IMG/VR virus record: IMGVR_UViG_3300044837_000085
Location: 40,615 to 104,614 of that record
Length of the DNA: 64,000 bases
Source of the DNA: a virus
Direction: 5' to 3' (one strand)
Below are positions 6,774 through 13,830 of this stretch, piece by piece. Position numbers and translations under genes: made by a program. Numbering within the stretch: the stretch's first letter is position 1; every line of letters begins with the position of its first letter. The notes under the pieces were generated by a model, which searched no databases, was not told the origin of the DNA, and was given only the letters and a program-made list of their open reading frames with translations.

Positions 6774-6854
6774 ATGACATCGGATACCTATGCCGGTTTG
6801 GTCGTATCGACGGTCGCTATCGCGGCTCTTGCTGCGGCTTGGTGGTTCGCATGA
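6774..6854 (+). CDS. Membrane microprotein, 26 aa
   Basis: ATG 6774 follows a strong GGGAGGT site. Product MTSDTYAGLVVSTVAIAALAA... is one hydrophobic helix. A longer form from ATG 6729 (41 aa, ATGA overlap with the previous gene) is in the same frame; the strong internal site favours the shorter one. Stop overlaps the next ATG. Confidence 0.5.
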   Translation: MTSDTYAGLVVSTVAIAALAAAWWFA

Positions 6855-6991
6855 CCGCTGCACCTAACAGCATTCAGCCTAACATTGTGGAACGCATTCG
6901 TTCGCGCATCCATGATGCGCCTATGCCGATTGAGCATCTTCTGGACGAGGCCGCCGACCGCATCGAGGCGCTTAGGTTCATCAAGCCATGA
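6851..6991 (+). CDS. Small helical protein, 46 aa
   Basis: ATGA overlap at 6851. MTAAPNSIQPNIVERIRSR then HLLDEAADRIEALRF, an amphipathic helical protein of the type that pairs a short helix with an 'EAADEIERLR' motif. The same motif occurs in the gene at 16795. No function assigned. Confidence 0.55.
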   Translation: MTAAPNSIQPNIVERIRSRIHDAPMPIEHLLDEAADRIEALRFIKP

Positions 6992-7152
6992 CCGGCTCCG
7001 TCCCGTTTTATCTGTTCTGCGCGGGTGCGGTCCTGCTGTTCGTCGCCGTTTGGCTGGACGGAAAGTACGACTGGATATTCAAGACATGGCCATGGTGGTT
7101 GCCCATTACGTTCGCGGCAATCGTTCTGGTGCAGATGGAAACATTCCGATGA
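6988..7152 (+). CDS. Two-pass membrane protein, 54 aa
   Basis: ATGA overlap at 6988. MTGSVPFYLFCAGAVLLF forms helix 1; a polar loop (DGKYDWIFKTW) and helix 2 (WWLPITFAAIVLV) follow. Stop overlaps the start of the next microprotein. Inner-membrane localisation inferred. Confidence 0.55.
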   Translation: MTGSVPFYLFCAGAVLLFVAVWLDGKYDWIFKTWPWWLPITFAAIVLVQMETFR

Positions 7153-7244
7153 TCGACATTCTCCAGAACTGGTTCTGCATCCTGGCAGTCCCGACCGCGC
7201 TTTTCTGGTACGTCCGCGCAAATGAATTGAGGCAGAGCCGATGA
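7149..7244 (+). CDS. Membrane microprotein, 31 aa (paralogue of 5251-5349)
   Basis: ATGA overlap at 7149 and at its stop (7241). MIDILQNWFCILAVPTALF matches the 5251 microprotein over most of its hydrophobic part and then diverges (WYVRANELRQSR). A duplicated membrane peptide within one operon. Confidence 0.6.
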   Translation: MIDILQNWFCILAVPTALFWYVRANELRQSR

Positions 7245-7692
7245 CGATAGTTTGCAGCCGTTGCAACGGCCCACACATGCGATCAGAGTGTCCGACGACA
7301 GGGCTACGGCCATTCTCCACTGACACCACCAAAGTCCTCGATGAGGCTCGGCTCCCGGCGCAGGAGGTGTTTGAGGCGTTCGCTTCAATCTCGCGTGCTG
7401 TGTACCGCATTCGCGAATGGGCAAAGGGCGAAGGTCCGTACTCTGAGTTCATCAAAGAGGCGGCTATTATCGAGCGCCGCCTAGAACAAATCGTCCTCGC
7501 CCTTCCCTTGCACGGTGTTGCCCAATCTGCACCGGAGCCTCAAACGCTCGCCGGCATGATCCATGCGATTTACGATGGTATGGACGCTGAAGATTGTTCT
7601 TTCATTGATTTTGAATGGGCGAGACAGCGCGGCTACATCTTGCCCGACAACGGCGCTGGTAAGCTTGCCCAAGCGGAAACAGAGCACGTTAA
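7241..7692 (+). pseudogene. 5' part of an early gene interrupted by the IS1595-family element
   Basis: Starts at ATG 7241 (ATGA overlap). The N-terminus has a zinc-knuckle-like CSRCNGPHMRSEC, followed by a helical region (RAVYRIREWAKGEG). The IS inserts after base 7692, just after a GAG CAC GTT AA context. Joining to base 9504 (one copy of the 8-bp duplication removed) restores a single 233-aa frame ending at 9753. The present frame instead reads into the IS until 8395 and gives a chimeric tail. The ancestral protein has an internal repeat signature (AQSAPEP occurs on both sides). Likely inactive here. Confidence 0.85.
7685..7692. repeat. Left 8-bp target-site duplication
   Basis: CACGTTAA immediately before the left inverted repeat. 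The same 8 bases follow the right repeat at 9496-9503. Eight bases is the typical duplication length for the IS1595 family. Confidence 0.9.
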
Positions 7693-7761
7693 GGCGATTA
7701 TCCGGTACTTGACTGGTGCCCGTGCGCCATGGCATAGGATTCTCCGACAGGGCGGCGCTGC

Positions 7762-8448
7762 TTATTTAGGGTCCCAAGGAACTTGCCGTTCGGTTGGCCA
7801 TCCGGGGAACGGCTTTCTGACTAGCGGCTGTTCTTGCCATCCAACGATCACCGCTGGACTTGGGATGTCCGGCGATGGCTCCATCGGTAAGTATCTGCCG
7901 ATGCTCAAGCCGGTGCTCTCCGCTAGGGCTGTCATCATCTTACTGGCTAATTCCTCTTTTGGTTCGTACACGAGAACTCCAAAAAAGGCCCCTGGAATGA
8001 ATGTGTACAGTGGCTTCCACTCGGACTTAACGCCCGCCTTATGCAGCGCAATTGTAAGCACTACGCCAAAACGTTGCGCTTCTCGATCAGGGATTGAATA
8101 CACGTTTAGCTCTGTGACCATGCCTTTAATTTTGGCCACGAACTTTTCAATTTGCTCTGCGTTGATATCTCTAGGCTCAGTTTCCTTTAGAAGAGCAAGA
8201 CGGGCGCCCCTTTCGATTTCTAGTTTTTTATTTGCTTCAAGTGTATCCGCCTCAGAGATCGCCGCTCTTTGGTGGAGATCAGCAATGCTTTCTTCAAAAT
8301 CGTGGTCGCGGACGCGAGTTCCGAGCCACAATAACCCGACGCCACACATTGTGATGACCGCCCCCGCGACGGAGGCGCGCCATCCCCATGCGTAAAACTG
8401 ATTCGCGCGATCAATTGAAATATCAAAAAAATCGGCAATCCATCCCAT
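7762..8448 (-). CDS. IS passenger gene: membrane-anchored coiled-coil protein, 228 aa
   Basis: Start ATG 8448 (MGWIADFFDISIDRANQF). Domains in order: one transmembrane helix at about residues 24-43 (ASVAGAVITMCGVGLLWLG), a coiled coil at about 50-85, and a soluble alpha/beta C-terminal domain (VLTIALHKAGVKSEW, FFGVLVYEPKEE). It lies inside the IS ends downstream of the transposase on the same strand, so it is cargo. Some IS1595-family members carry such passengers. No enzyme motif seen; function unknown. Confidence 0.75.
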   Translation of the reverse strand: MGWIADFFDISIDRANQFYAWGWRASVAGAVITMCGVGLLWLGTRVRDHDFEESIADLHQRAAISEADTLEANKKLEIERGARLALLKETEPRDINAEQIEKFVAKIKGMVTELNVYSIPDREAQRFGVVLTIALHKAGVKSEWKPLYTFIPGAFFGVLVYEPKEELASKMMTALAESTGLSIGRYLPMEPSPDIPSPAVIVGWQEQPLVRKPFPGWPTERQVPWDPK

Positions 8449-8513
8449 GGGGTCCGCTCGCCTTAATAGCTTTTGCCCTTTTGTGGGGGTGGTTGATGTT
8501 ATGGCTTAGTTTC

Positions 8514-9425
8514 TCAGCACCCCTCAATCGCCGTTCCGAAAATGTCATCGTTGAAGCGATTATTATACCTGAATTGGAACTCTGCAACGTAAAGTGGCAA
8601 ATACTTGGCGCTGACTTTGTGAAACGAACCAACGATACCGCGCTTGAAGATCGACCAGAAGCCCTCAATCGTTTGAGTATGCACCGCGCCGACAACGTAC
8701 TGCCCCTTGGCATGATCGACGGTCGCGTGAGGAAATTTCACGCCAAGGTGCTTGTAGCCCGCCCAACTATCGGTGCAGAGCAAACTAACCTTATCCGAGA
8801 CGGCTTCGTTCACGAACGCTTCCAACGTGGTGGCGCGGACGTTCTCGATCACGCGGGCGATGATGCTACCCTTGCGGCGCACTGCACCAGCAACAATCTC
8901 TTTCCCAACACCTCCGGTCCCGAGACCCTTTCCGCGCTTGTCCTTGTGCTTGTTCTTGGCGAGACCGCCGATCAGGGTTTCGTCAACTTCGACAATGCCG
9001 CCCAGCTTGGTTTCGGGTTCGATCAGAGCCGCGCGGATTTTGTGACACATGGAATGCGCGGTTTCGTAAGAGCCGAACCCCATGTGGCGTTGAACTTGGA
9101 GCGCGCTGATACCCTTTTTGCTGGTGAGCATGAGATGCACCACCTTGAACCACTGGCGAAGCGGCTTGTTGGTGTTCTCGAAAATGGTGCCCGCGATATG
9201 CGAGAAGCGATAACCGCCGCCCTTGACCGTCTCACACTCGTAGCACTGCCATTTAAGGCTCATCGTTTTGACGGGGAAAACGTTGACGTTGCCGCAACGG
9301 GGGCAGTTAACCCCATCGGGCCAGCGGCGCTTAACCAGATACTCACCGCAAGCCTGTTCATCGGGGAACATGGCTTCAAACTGGCCTTCGGTAAGCTGGT
9401 GAACTGGCTTAGGTCTGCGGGCCAT
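8514..9425 (-). CDS. IS1595-family transposase, 303 aa
   Basis: Start ATG 9425 after GGGGGAG; a longer frame from 9479 would begin in the inverted repeat. An N-terminal zinc ribbon (CPRCG near residue 40, CYEC further on) precedes the ISXO2-like DDE domain, with candidate acidic residues in VDETLIGG and CTDSWAGY and a C-terminal H-T-Q-T-I-E-G-F-W-S-x-F-K-R motif typical of the family. Full length compared with relatives (about 300 aa), no internal stop. Cuts and pastes the element into 8-bp staggered targets. Confidence 0.95.
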   Translation of the reverse strand: MARRPKPVHQLTEGQFEAMFPDEQACGEYLVKRRWPDGVNCPRCGNVNVFPVKTMSLKWQCYECETVKGGGYRFSHIAGTIFENTNKPLRQWFKVVHLMLTSKKGISALQVQRHMGFGSYETAHSMCHKIRAALIEPETKLGGIVEVDETLIGGLAKNKHKDKRGKGLGTGGVGKEIVAGAVRRKGSIIARVIENVRATTLEAFVNEAVSDKVSLLCTDSWAGYKHLGVKFPHATVDHAKGQYVVGAVHTQTIEGFWSIFKRGIVGSFHKVSAKYLPLYVAEFQFRYNNRFNDDIFGTAIEGC

Positions 9426-9495
9426 TTGGCTCCCCCTGTCTATAGAGGCCAATATGGCATGTAATTCTAGACCAGTCAAGTCCCGGATAATCGCC

Positions 9496-9753
9496 CACGT
9501 TAAAACCCTTCAAAGGCTTGTCACGGAATACAAAGCCCGTGCGATCGAAGTAGCGCGCGTGGGTGCCCAATCTGCACCAGAGCCCGGTGACTTGGCCACT
9601 CGCGGCGCAATCGCTCAGACATTCCTGGATGAGTGCTACGACGGTTGCGACAGCCACGACTTGGCCGACATCATGCTCAAGCACTGGGACGTGCGTTGGA
9701 AGGCATCCCAGATCTCATCGACTCTGCGCTCATCCCCCTCGGAGAAAGAATAA
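9496..9753 (+). pseudogene. 3' part of the early gene interrupted by the IS
   Basis: In frame with the 7241 gene across the duplicated CACGTTAA; encodes HVKTLQRLVTEYKARAIEV, then AQSAPEPGDLATRG and a helical C-terminus to TAA 9753. An ATG inside the IS right end (9454) could give a 99-aa product, but this is an accident of insertion. The stop overlaps the next gene (TAATG), showing that the original gene was part of the operon. Confidence 0.8.
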
Positions 9754-9983
9754 TGCCGAATAGCAAGATCAGAGCGCAGCAACGCGTGAATTCGAGAAAG
9801 CTTGACGAGGAAGGAATGCTGTTAGTCCGGCAACGAAATTTTCCGAAGCCGACCAATTCGGTCAGCCTGCGCTATCGCAGCGAAAGAGAAATTGACCGGC
9901 GCAAACGCCAGATCGCGCGAGGGCAGCTTACGGAAAGCAACGGACTGGCGGTTTCCTCCACACCTCTTGGAGGCGGCAAGTGA
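9753..9983 (+). CDS. Basic small protein, 76 aa
   Basis: ATG 9753 overlaps the previous TAA. MPNSKIRAQQRVNSRKLDEE; very basic (RYRSEREIDRRKRQIARG), likely nucleic-acid-binding. The operon promoter is upstream of the IS, so expression may be reduced by polarity. No family recognised. Confidence 0.55.
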   Translation: MPNSKIRAQQRVNSRKLDEEGMLLVRQRNFPKPTNSVSLRYRSEREIDRRKRQIARGQLTESNGLAVSSTPLGGGK

Positions 9984-10168
9984 GCTACGTCACGGTCGGT
10001 CAAATCCTAGATGCTCACGCTCAGTTCGGCCAGCTTGATCTTGAAATGGTCAAAAGGGCGATGGGGCCAAATTTTCCCGAGAGCTGGAACATCATTCCGA
10101 ATGGTCAGGGAATTTTCAAGGCCGCATCCCTACACACTCCGGCAGATCGCCAGAGTGAGGCGTCATGA
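9980..10168 (+). CDS. Small protein, 62 aa
   Basis: GTG start at 9980 overlapping the preceding TGA (GTGA). MSYVTVGQILDAHAQFGQL is amphipathic and helical; the C-terminus is Ser/Pro rich. Stop overlaps the next ATG. No known domain. Confidence 0.55.
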   Translation: MSYVTVGQILDAHAQFGQLDLEMVKRAMGPNFPESWNIIPNGQGIFKAASLHTPADRQSEAS

Positions 10169-10425
10169 CCATATTTAAATCTGAGGGCTTGTCGTCGGCT
10201 GCGATCGAGATGATCGGCCAGCTCTACGTCAGCGGCCCCACATGGGACGGCAATGTCTGTTCAAAGCAGGGGCGTGGTGAGCTTTGCCGCGCCGGGCTGG
10301 CATGGCACGAACACGGCTATGCCTCGCTGACCCCGGAGGGCGTTCGGACAGCCGTTGAATGGCCTATTGCAGACCTCCGGCGCCGTCACGACGACCGCTG
10401 GCTCAAGAAGCGAAGGGAGTCCTGA
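10165..10425 (+). CDS. Winged-helix-like small protein, 86 aa
   Basis: ATGA overlap at 10165. Contains SSAAIEMIGQLYVSG, then RGELCRAGLAWHEHGYASLTPEG. The 'L-x-x-x-G-x-A-x-x-x-x-x-x-x-L-T-x-x-G' pattern is that of phage winged-helix-type proteins that read a DNA or protein element. Suggests a small DNA-binding protein; inference from pattern. Confidence 0.6.
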   Translation: MTIFKSEGLSSAAIEMIGQLYVSGPTWDGNVCSKQGRGELCRAGLAWHEHGYASLTPEGVRTAVEWPIADLRRRHDDRWLKKRRES

Positions 10426-10428
10426 CCT

Positions 10429-10722
10429 ATGGAACACGCAATAACCGTCGAATTCATCAGCCATAAGCGCAAAGCACAGTGCGCGCCAAACCCGGCCTAT
10501 CCGAACGGCATTGACCTGGACCTGACGGACGGCGCGAAGGTCGCTTGTTTGGCTGACTTACCCTATCCAGCCGAATGCTGCGGCGTTCTGATCGTGCGCT
10601 GTCAGAAGTGCGGATCAGGGCACGCTATCACAACCGCCGGCCGCACCGATGACCCGAAGTCGGTCAAGCTTCCGTGCCACGGGGCATCCTCTGTGTCTTC
10701 GCAGGAGCAAAAGACCCCATGA
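10429..10722 (+). CDS. Zinc-ribbon-like small protein, 97 aa
   Basis: Starts MEHAITVEFISHKRKAQC three bases after the previous stop. A beta-rich protein with Cys pairs (CCGVLIVRCQKCGSGH) consistent with one zinc-binding knuckle. C-terminal tail polar. Its end overlaps the next start (ATGA). Function unknown. Confidence 0.6.
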   Translation: MEHAITVEFISHKRKAQCAPNPAYPNGIDLDLTDGAKVACLADLPYPAECCGVLIVRCQKCGSGHAITTAGRTDDPKSVKLPCHGASSVSSQEQKTP

Positions 10723-10925
10723 GTATCGATGGCGAAGATAATGATTTCATTTTCAGGCAAGTTAGCCGCTCAGTCACGCTTGATCTTATTCAGCGGCTGG
10801 AGCGCGTTCGATTAGCTCTTCGTGAGGACAGATGGATGGCGGCGGCGGAAGTGATATCGGATGCAATTTCCGAAATTTCCGCGTTAAGAGCAGCAACATC
10901 TTCGCAGACGCGGGGAACCCCATGA
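10719..10925 (+). CDS. Helical small protein, 68 aa
   Basis: ATGA overlap at 10719. MSIDGEDNDFIFRQVSR then TLDLIQRLERVRLALRED, strongly helical and possibly coiled-coil. Stop overlaps the next ATG. No family recognised. Confidence 0.55.
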   Translation: MSIDGEDNDFIFRQVSRSVTLDLIQRLERVRLALREDRWMAAAEVISDAISEISALRAATSSQTRGTP

Positions 10926-11152
10926 GGCGCGCTCAATCATCACGCGATGTTGAGATTCCCGCGGAAATGATCGGGCTCGCCGAGCGACGTACAGAATTTC
11001 TTTTCCGGCATATGCAATACGGCCCGAACCCGATGAAGATGATTCTTGCCAGCGCTTACATACAGGGCATGAACGATATGTTCGACGCGCTAGAAAACGC
11101 CGGACTTATCGGTCCCACGGTCTCGCGCCCGCACGGAGGAACCCATGACTAA
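10922..11152 (+). CDS. Helical small protein, 76 aa
   Basis: ATGA overlap at 10922. MRRAQSSRDVEIPAEMIGL; the middle (RTEFLFRHMQYGPNPMKM) is helical. Its end overlaps the next gene by 8 bases. No motif recognised. Confidence 0.55.
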   Translation: MRRAQSSRDVEIPAEMIGLAERRTEFLFRHMQYGPNPMKMILASAYIQGMNDMFDALENAGLIGPTVSRPHGGTHD

Positions 11153-11381
11153 AGCGAAGAAGACGGAGCCAAATGCAGCGAAGCTTTCGGTCGGGCATCA
11201 TTCCGGAGAACATATTTGGGGATACGAGGTTTTTGGCGATGGAAGGATTCAGTTATCGCCAGGATTTGCCGATCGATTTTGCAGGATTGTGGATCGCGAA
11301 GGCGGCCTACAGGCCATGCAGGAAAACGTCAATCGTTTCATGCTTATCCGGTTAACGCACACAAACTCTGAGGCATACTAA
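11145..11381 (+). CDS. Hypothetical early protein, 78 aa
   Basis: ATG 11145, 8-base overlap with the previous gene. MTKAKKTEPNAAKLSVG followed by a mixed alpha/beta core (HIWGYEVFGDGRIQL). Stop TAA directly abuts the next ATG. Function unknown. Confidence 0.55.
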   Translation: MTKAKKTEPNAAKLSVGHHSGEHIWGYEVFGDGRIQLSPGFADRFCRIVDREGGLQAMQENVNRFMLIRLTHTNSEAY

Positions 11382-11702
11382 ATGTTGAGATGGTGTTGGC
11401 ATCGATGGGAGAAACGACCGAGCGAGTTAGGTTGCTACGGTATGGGGCTTGAAACATTCGAGATGCAGCAGTGCGCAAAATGCCATCATTGGCGAGATCG
11501 TTTGAAAGGCTTAAAGCCCGATGGCCGAAGCCGTTATTCATGGGAGTGGACAGATCGTCCAGCCGTCAATTGGCGAACTCTGCCCAAGTCTGAACTTGCC
11601 GAATTATCATGCATCATCGATTGCCGGGATGGCGCGGTCATGAGCGAACGAGACGAGGCGATTCAGAAAGCGCGGAAAGAGTGTCATGACCACAACATCT
11701 AG
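11382..11702 (+). CDS. Trp/Cys-rich small protein, 106 aa
   Basis: Begins MLRWCWHRWEKRPSELG immediately after the previous stop. A central pair CAKCHHW suggests a metal site. The C-terminal third is helical and charged, and its end overlaps the next gene by 17 bases. An internal ATG at 11641 could give a shorter product. No family recognised. Confidence 0.5.
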   Translation: MLRWCWHRWEKRPSELGCYGMGLETFEMQQCAKCHHWRDRLKGLKPDGRSRYSWEWTDRPAVNWRTLPKSELAELSCIIDCRDGAVMSERDEAIQKARKECHDHNI

Positions 11703-11919
11703 GGCTGTGTGCCCAAACCGGATAAGCATGAATCGTTTTGTTGCCGATGAATTGACGCGCACTCACAAAGAGCGCCGCGACTGGTGGAGCGAATTATCTA
11801 AGGATACTGGGATCGACCCAGCGAAAAACTATGTGTTCGACATAAGGACTAGATCAATAGTTGAGCAAAAAAAGCCCGATCCTCCGTCTCCACAGGAAGG
11901 CGGGGAAGCCCATGAGTGA
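11686..11919 (+). CDS. Small protein, 77 aa
   Basis: ATG 11686 with GGAAAGAG upstream. MTTTSRAVCPNRISMNRF; charged helical middle (RTHKERRDWWSELSKDTG). Its C-terminus overlaps the next start. No family recognised. Confidence 0.5.
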   Translation: MTTTSRAVCPNRISMNRFVADELTRTHKERRDWWSELSKDTGIDPAKNYVFDIRTRSIVEQKKPDPPSPQEGGEAHE

Positions 11920-12163
11920 CATGCATTATGACGATCATCTTGACGGCGAATGCTGGCAGTGCGGCGGCGAAGGCCGCGTGGCCGGAACCTGCATCGATGG
12001 CTGCTGTCTGGAACAGGATGATCCGGACTGCCCGTATTGCTCGCGTCGCTGTGACGTTTGCAATCCGCCAACGCCAGAACAGGTCAAGCGCGGCAATGAG
12101 CTGCGACAAATCCTAGCGGATGCGCTCAATGCTGTGTCCTCACCACTGAACCCGGAGAAATAA
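11912..12163 (+). CDS. Multi-cysteine zinc-binding-like protein, 83 aa
   Basis: ATG 11912 with GGGGAAG upstream. Three Cys clusters: CWQCGGEG (about residues 12-19), CIDGCCLE, then CPYCSRRCDVC. The layout resembles a DnaJ-type or restriction-alleviation zinc finger and is probably structural. C-terminal helix polar. Likely an early regulatory or protein-interaction module; not assigned further. Confidence 0.65.
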   Translation: MSDMHYDDHLDGECWQCGGEGRVAGTCIDGCCLEQDDPDCPYCSRRCDVCNPPTPEQVKRGNELRQILADALNAVSSPLNPEK

Positions 12164-12165
12164 GG

Positions 12166-12678
12166 ATGATGGCAAAAACCAAAGCGCTTCCATGGACTAT
12201 TCTCGGCCGAGAAATAGGAACGGCGACTGGCTGGGACCAAGCAGATACATTCATCATGCAACTGTACGATTTCATGCCTGCGGCTGGTGTTGACCTTCCA
12301 TCAGGAACCATCTCCATAAATTTCGAGACCGGCATGGTTGAGAGCTGGGACGATAATGGGCAGATCATCAAGGCCAGGGATATCGTTACGGCCGTCTGCG
12401 CGCTTTCGTGTTTTTCACAGAAGCCGCCAGTGAGTAGGGAAATGGAGAAATACGTCGAGATTCGCCCCGTAGTAATGGAAGGCTCGCCGGATGCCCACAA
12501 TGTCTTCTTAAAGGTGACAAACCAGAGCTTTTGCGTCACGCCATACGGCTGCGAGACAAAAGAAGATGCTGAGTGGAGCCGCGACATGCTCTGCGTGGCG
12601 CTCGAAAAAATCGTGGCTGACGCGGGGGCCGGCGATAATGTGTCCGAACCACCTACCCCGGAGAGCGGCAATGGGTGA
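12166..12678 (+). CDS. Hypothetical early protein, 170 aa
   Basis: Starts at ATG 12166 or the next codon (MMAKTKALPWTILG), 2 bases after the previous stop. Mixed alpha/beta protein with a central MVESWDDNGQIIKARDI stretch and a helical C-terminus. No catalytic motif recognised. The end overlaps the next frame by 8 bases. Confidence 0.6.
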   Translation: MMAKTKALPWTILGREIGTATGWDQADTFIMQLYDFMPAAGVDLPSGTISINFETGMVESWDDNGQIIKARDIVTAVCALSCFSQKPPVSREMEKYVEIRPVVMEGSPDAHNVFLKVTNQSFCVTPYGCETKEDAEWSRDMLCVALEKIVADAGAGDNVSEPPTPESGNG

Positions 12679-13003
12679 GAGTTTTTTCACAATTTGGGAG
12701 CGCGTCATCAAAATTCGCTTTTGTCCCCGGTGCCGCCTTCAGTCAGCGGAAGCCTTGGCGATTGATTGTGTCTGTGACTTTGCTGAAAAAGAACGCGCTC
12801 GTAGCTCAGCCGGATTAGAGCAGCCGCCTTCTAAGCGGCAGGTCGCAGGTTCGACTCCCGCCGAGCGCACCACGAAATCAGCCCCAGCGGATGGAGCGTC
12901 TCATCTTCGCGTTGAGCGTGATCCGTCAGAAATGCCGGATTCCCCTGGGGCTGATACCCACTCTCGCGCAGTTGTGGGAAATGCGGGGAAGCCCCATGAG
13001 TGA
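12671..13003 (+). CDS. Small Cys-containing ORF that spans the tRNA gene, 110 aa
   Basis: Starts MGESFFTIWERVIKIRF at 12671 with an 8-base overlap and has CPRC plus a downstream CVC pair. It then reads in frame through the whole tRNA-Arg gene (12795-12872) and stops at 13003, overlapping the next start by 8 bases exactly like its neighbours. Either the tRNA inserted into a small gene without breaking the frame, or only the first part is meaningful. The tRNA-derived residues (RSSAGLEQPPSKRQ) carry no protein signal of their own. Confidence 0.4.
   Translation: MGESFFTIWERVIKIRFCPRCRLQSAEALAIDCVCDFAEKERARSSAGLEQPPSKRQVAGSTPAERTTKSAPADGASHLRVERDPSEMPDSPGADTHSRAVVGNAGKPHE
12795..12872 (+). tRNA. 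tRNA-Arg (UCU anticodon)
   Basis: Cloverleaf with acceptor GCGCTCG (12795-12801) pairing CGAGCGC (12862-12868), D arm, anticodon stem GCCGC/GCGGC with loop CTTCTAA (anticodon TCT), and encoded CCA at 12870-12872. The T stem GCAGG/CCCGC has one A-C mismatch. It reads AGA, a rare codon in GC-rich alphaproteobacteria. It lies about 1.1 kb upstream of the integrase gene. Confidence 0.93.
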
Positions 13004-13229
13004 GTCCAATCTTCTACCCTGCCCGTTCTGTGGCGGCGAGGCCCGACTAATCACCGGCCAGCACAACTTCGTTGATGCGCAAGTTAGTTGCTTGGACTGC
13101 GGTACATCAGGCCCGGACTTCGATCATGATCCGGCAATAGGCGCTTTCGATCATGATCCAAGCACGTCGGCGGCTAAGCATTGGAACACTCGCATCAATG
13201 GTGAGCGAACTACACCGGGGAAGCCATGA
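12996..13229 (+). CDS. Lar-like zinc-ribbon protein (restriction-alleviation type), 77 aa
   Basis: ATG 12996 with GGGGAAG upstream. MSESNLLPCPFCGGEARL, then VSCLDCGTSG and AAKHWNTRIN reproduce the Lar/DUF pattern LxPCPFCG ... CxxCG ... A ... WN-x-R. The family is named for a Rac-prophage protein that reduces type I restriction, but most members are unproven. The unit DHDP occurs twice in the middle (a short internal duplication). Overlaps a 14-codon frame. Confidence 0.75.
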   Translation: MSESNLLPCPFCGGEARLITGQHNFVDAQVSCLDCGTSGPDFDHDPAIGAFDHDPSTSAAKHWNTRINGERTTPGKP

Positions 13230-13270
13230 GCCCTGATCGCCGCATGACGCTAAAGCAGGCCGCCGAATGA
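13226..13270 (+). CDS. 14-residue linking reading frame
   Basis: ATG 13226 overlaps the Lar-like stop, and its TGA at 13268 overlaps the next ATG (13267). The peptide (MSPDRRMTLKQAAE) is probably just a coupling device that keeps ribosomes moving into the next gene. Low confidence as a functional product. Confidence 0.25.
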   Translation: MSPDRRMTLKQAAE

Positions 13271-13830
13271 GCCGCGCCGTCACTTTCACGCAGGCCCAGG
13301 TGCGCCGCGCCGTCAAGGCTGCGGAGAGCGCCGGGCTGCGCGTGCAGTCGATCACCATCGAACCCGATGGGACGGTGAATGCAGACGGTCCACTCCTGCA
13401 CCGGCCTGATCGATTCTTTGAATTAGACAGGGCGGCCGCCTATTGCCGTAGTCGGCCAGATCAATTCAAGGCCATGATCAAGGTGGGTATATTTCCGCAG
13501 CACGGGCCAAAAAAGCTATGGGACCGTAAGCTGCTCGATACTTCACTTAAATCCGCAACGCCTGAGGTCAGGCCGGGCGGTGGCCGAGTTTACTTTCTAG
13601 CCGTTGATAAGTTCATCAAGATCGGGTTTTCCGCTGGTGGCACCCTGGGACGGGTTGCTCAGATGCAAACCGGGTCGCCATTTGAAATTGTTTTAATCGC
13701 GGATGTGCCCGGTACCGAACAAGCCGAGCAAGCCCTGCACGATAAATTCAAATTCCTGCATGAGCGCGGCGAATGGTTCAGGCGAGACGCCGGACTGTTG
13801 GCTTACATCGACTGGTTGCAAGGCAAATGA
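13267..13830 (+). CDS. T5orf172/MUG113-domain protein (GIY-YIG-like), 187 aa
   Basis: ATGA overlap at 13267. Residues 1-45 form an N-terminal module (FTQAQVRRAVKAAESAG, then VQSITIEPDGTV) also found in the next gene. Residues about 110-180 have the T5orf172/MUG113 signature: VYFLAVDKFIKIGFS, QMQTGSPFEIVLI, E-Q-A-L-H and GEWFRRDA. The domain is a GIY-YIG nuclease relative found in phages; the catalytic status is not clear from sequence. Its place directly before the integrase suggests a role in integration, excision or DNA processing. Confidence 0.75.
   Translation: MSRAVTFTQAQVRRAVKAAESAGLRVQSITIEPDGTVNADGPLLHRPDRFFELDRAAAYCRSRPDQFKAMIKVGIFPQHGPKKLWDRKLLDTSLKSATPEVRPGGGRVYFLAVDKFIKIGFSAGGTLGRVAQMQTGSPFEIVLIADVPGTEQAEQALHDKFKFLHERGEWFRRDAGLLAYIDWLQGK

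Larger units (their letters stand above)
7693..9495 (-). mobile_element. Complete IS1595-family insertion sequence, 1,803 bp, with passenger gene
   Basis: Bounded by 25-bp terminal inverted repeats (7693-7717 and 9471-9495) matching at 24 of 25 positions; each starts GGCGATTATCCGG and ends ACTTGACTGGT. Flanked by the 8-bp direct repeat CACGTTAA. It encodes an IS1595-type transposase (8514-9425) and a second minus-strand gene (7762-8448) that is not a transposase. Both genes and both ends look intact, so the element may be active. Confidence 0.95.

Noticed and set aside
7693-8395. Extension of the 7241 gene into the IS
   Set aside because: The frame after 7692 is IS sequence on the opposite strand of the passenger gene; the chimeric tail is an accident of insertion.
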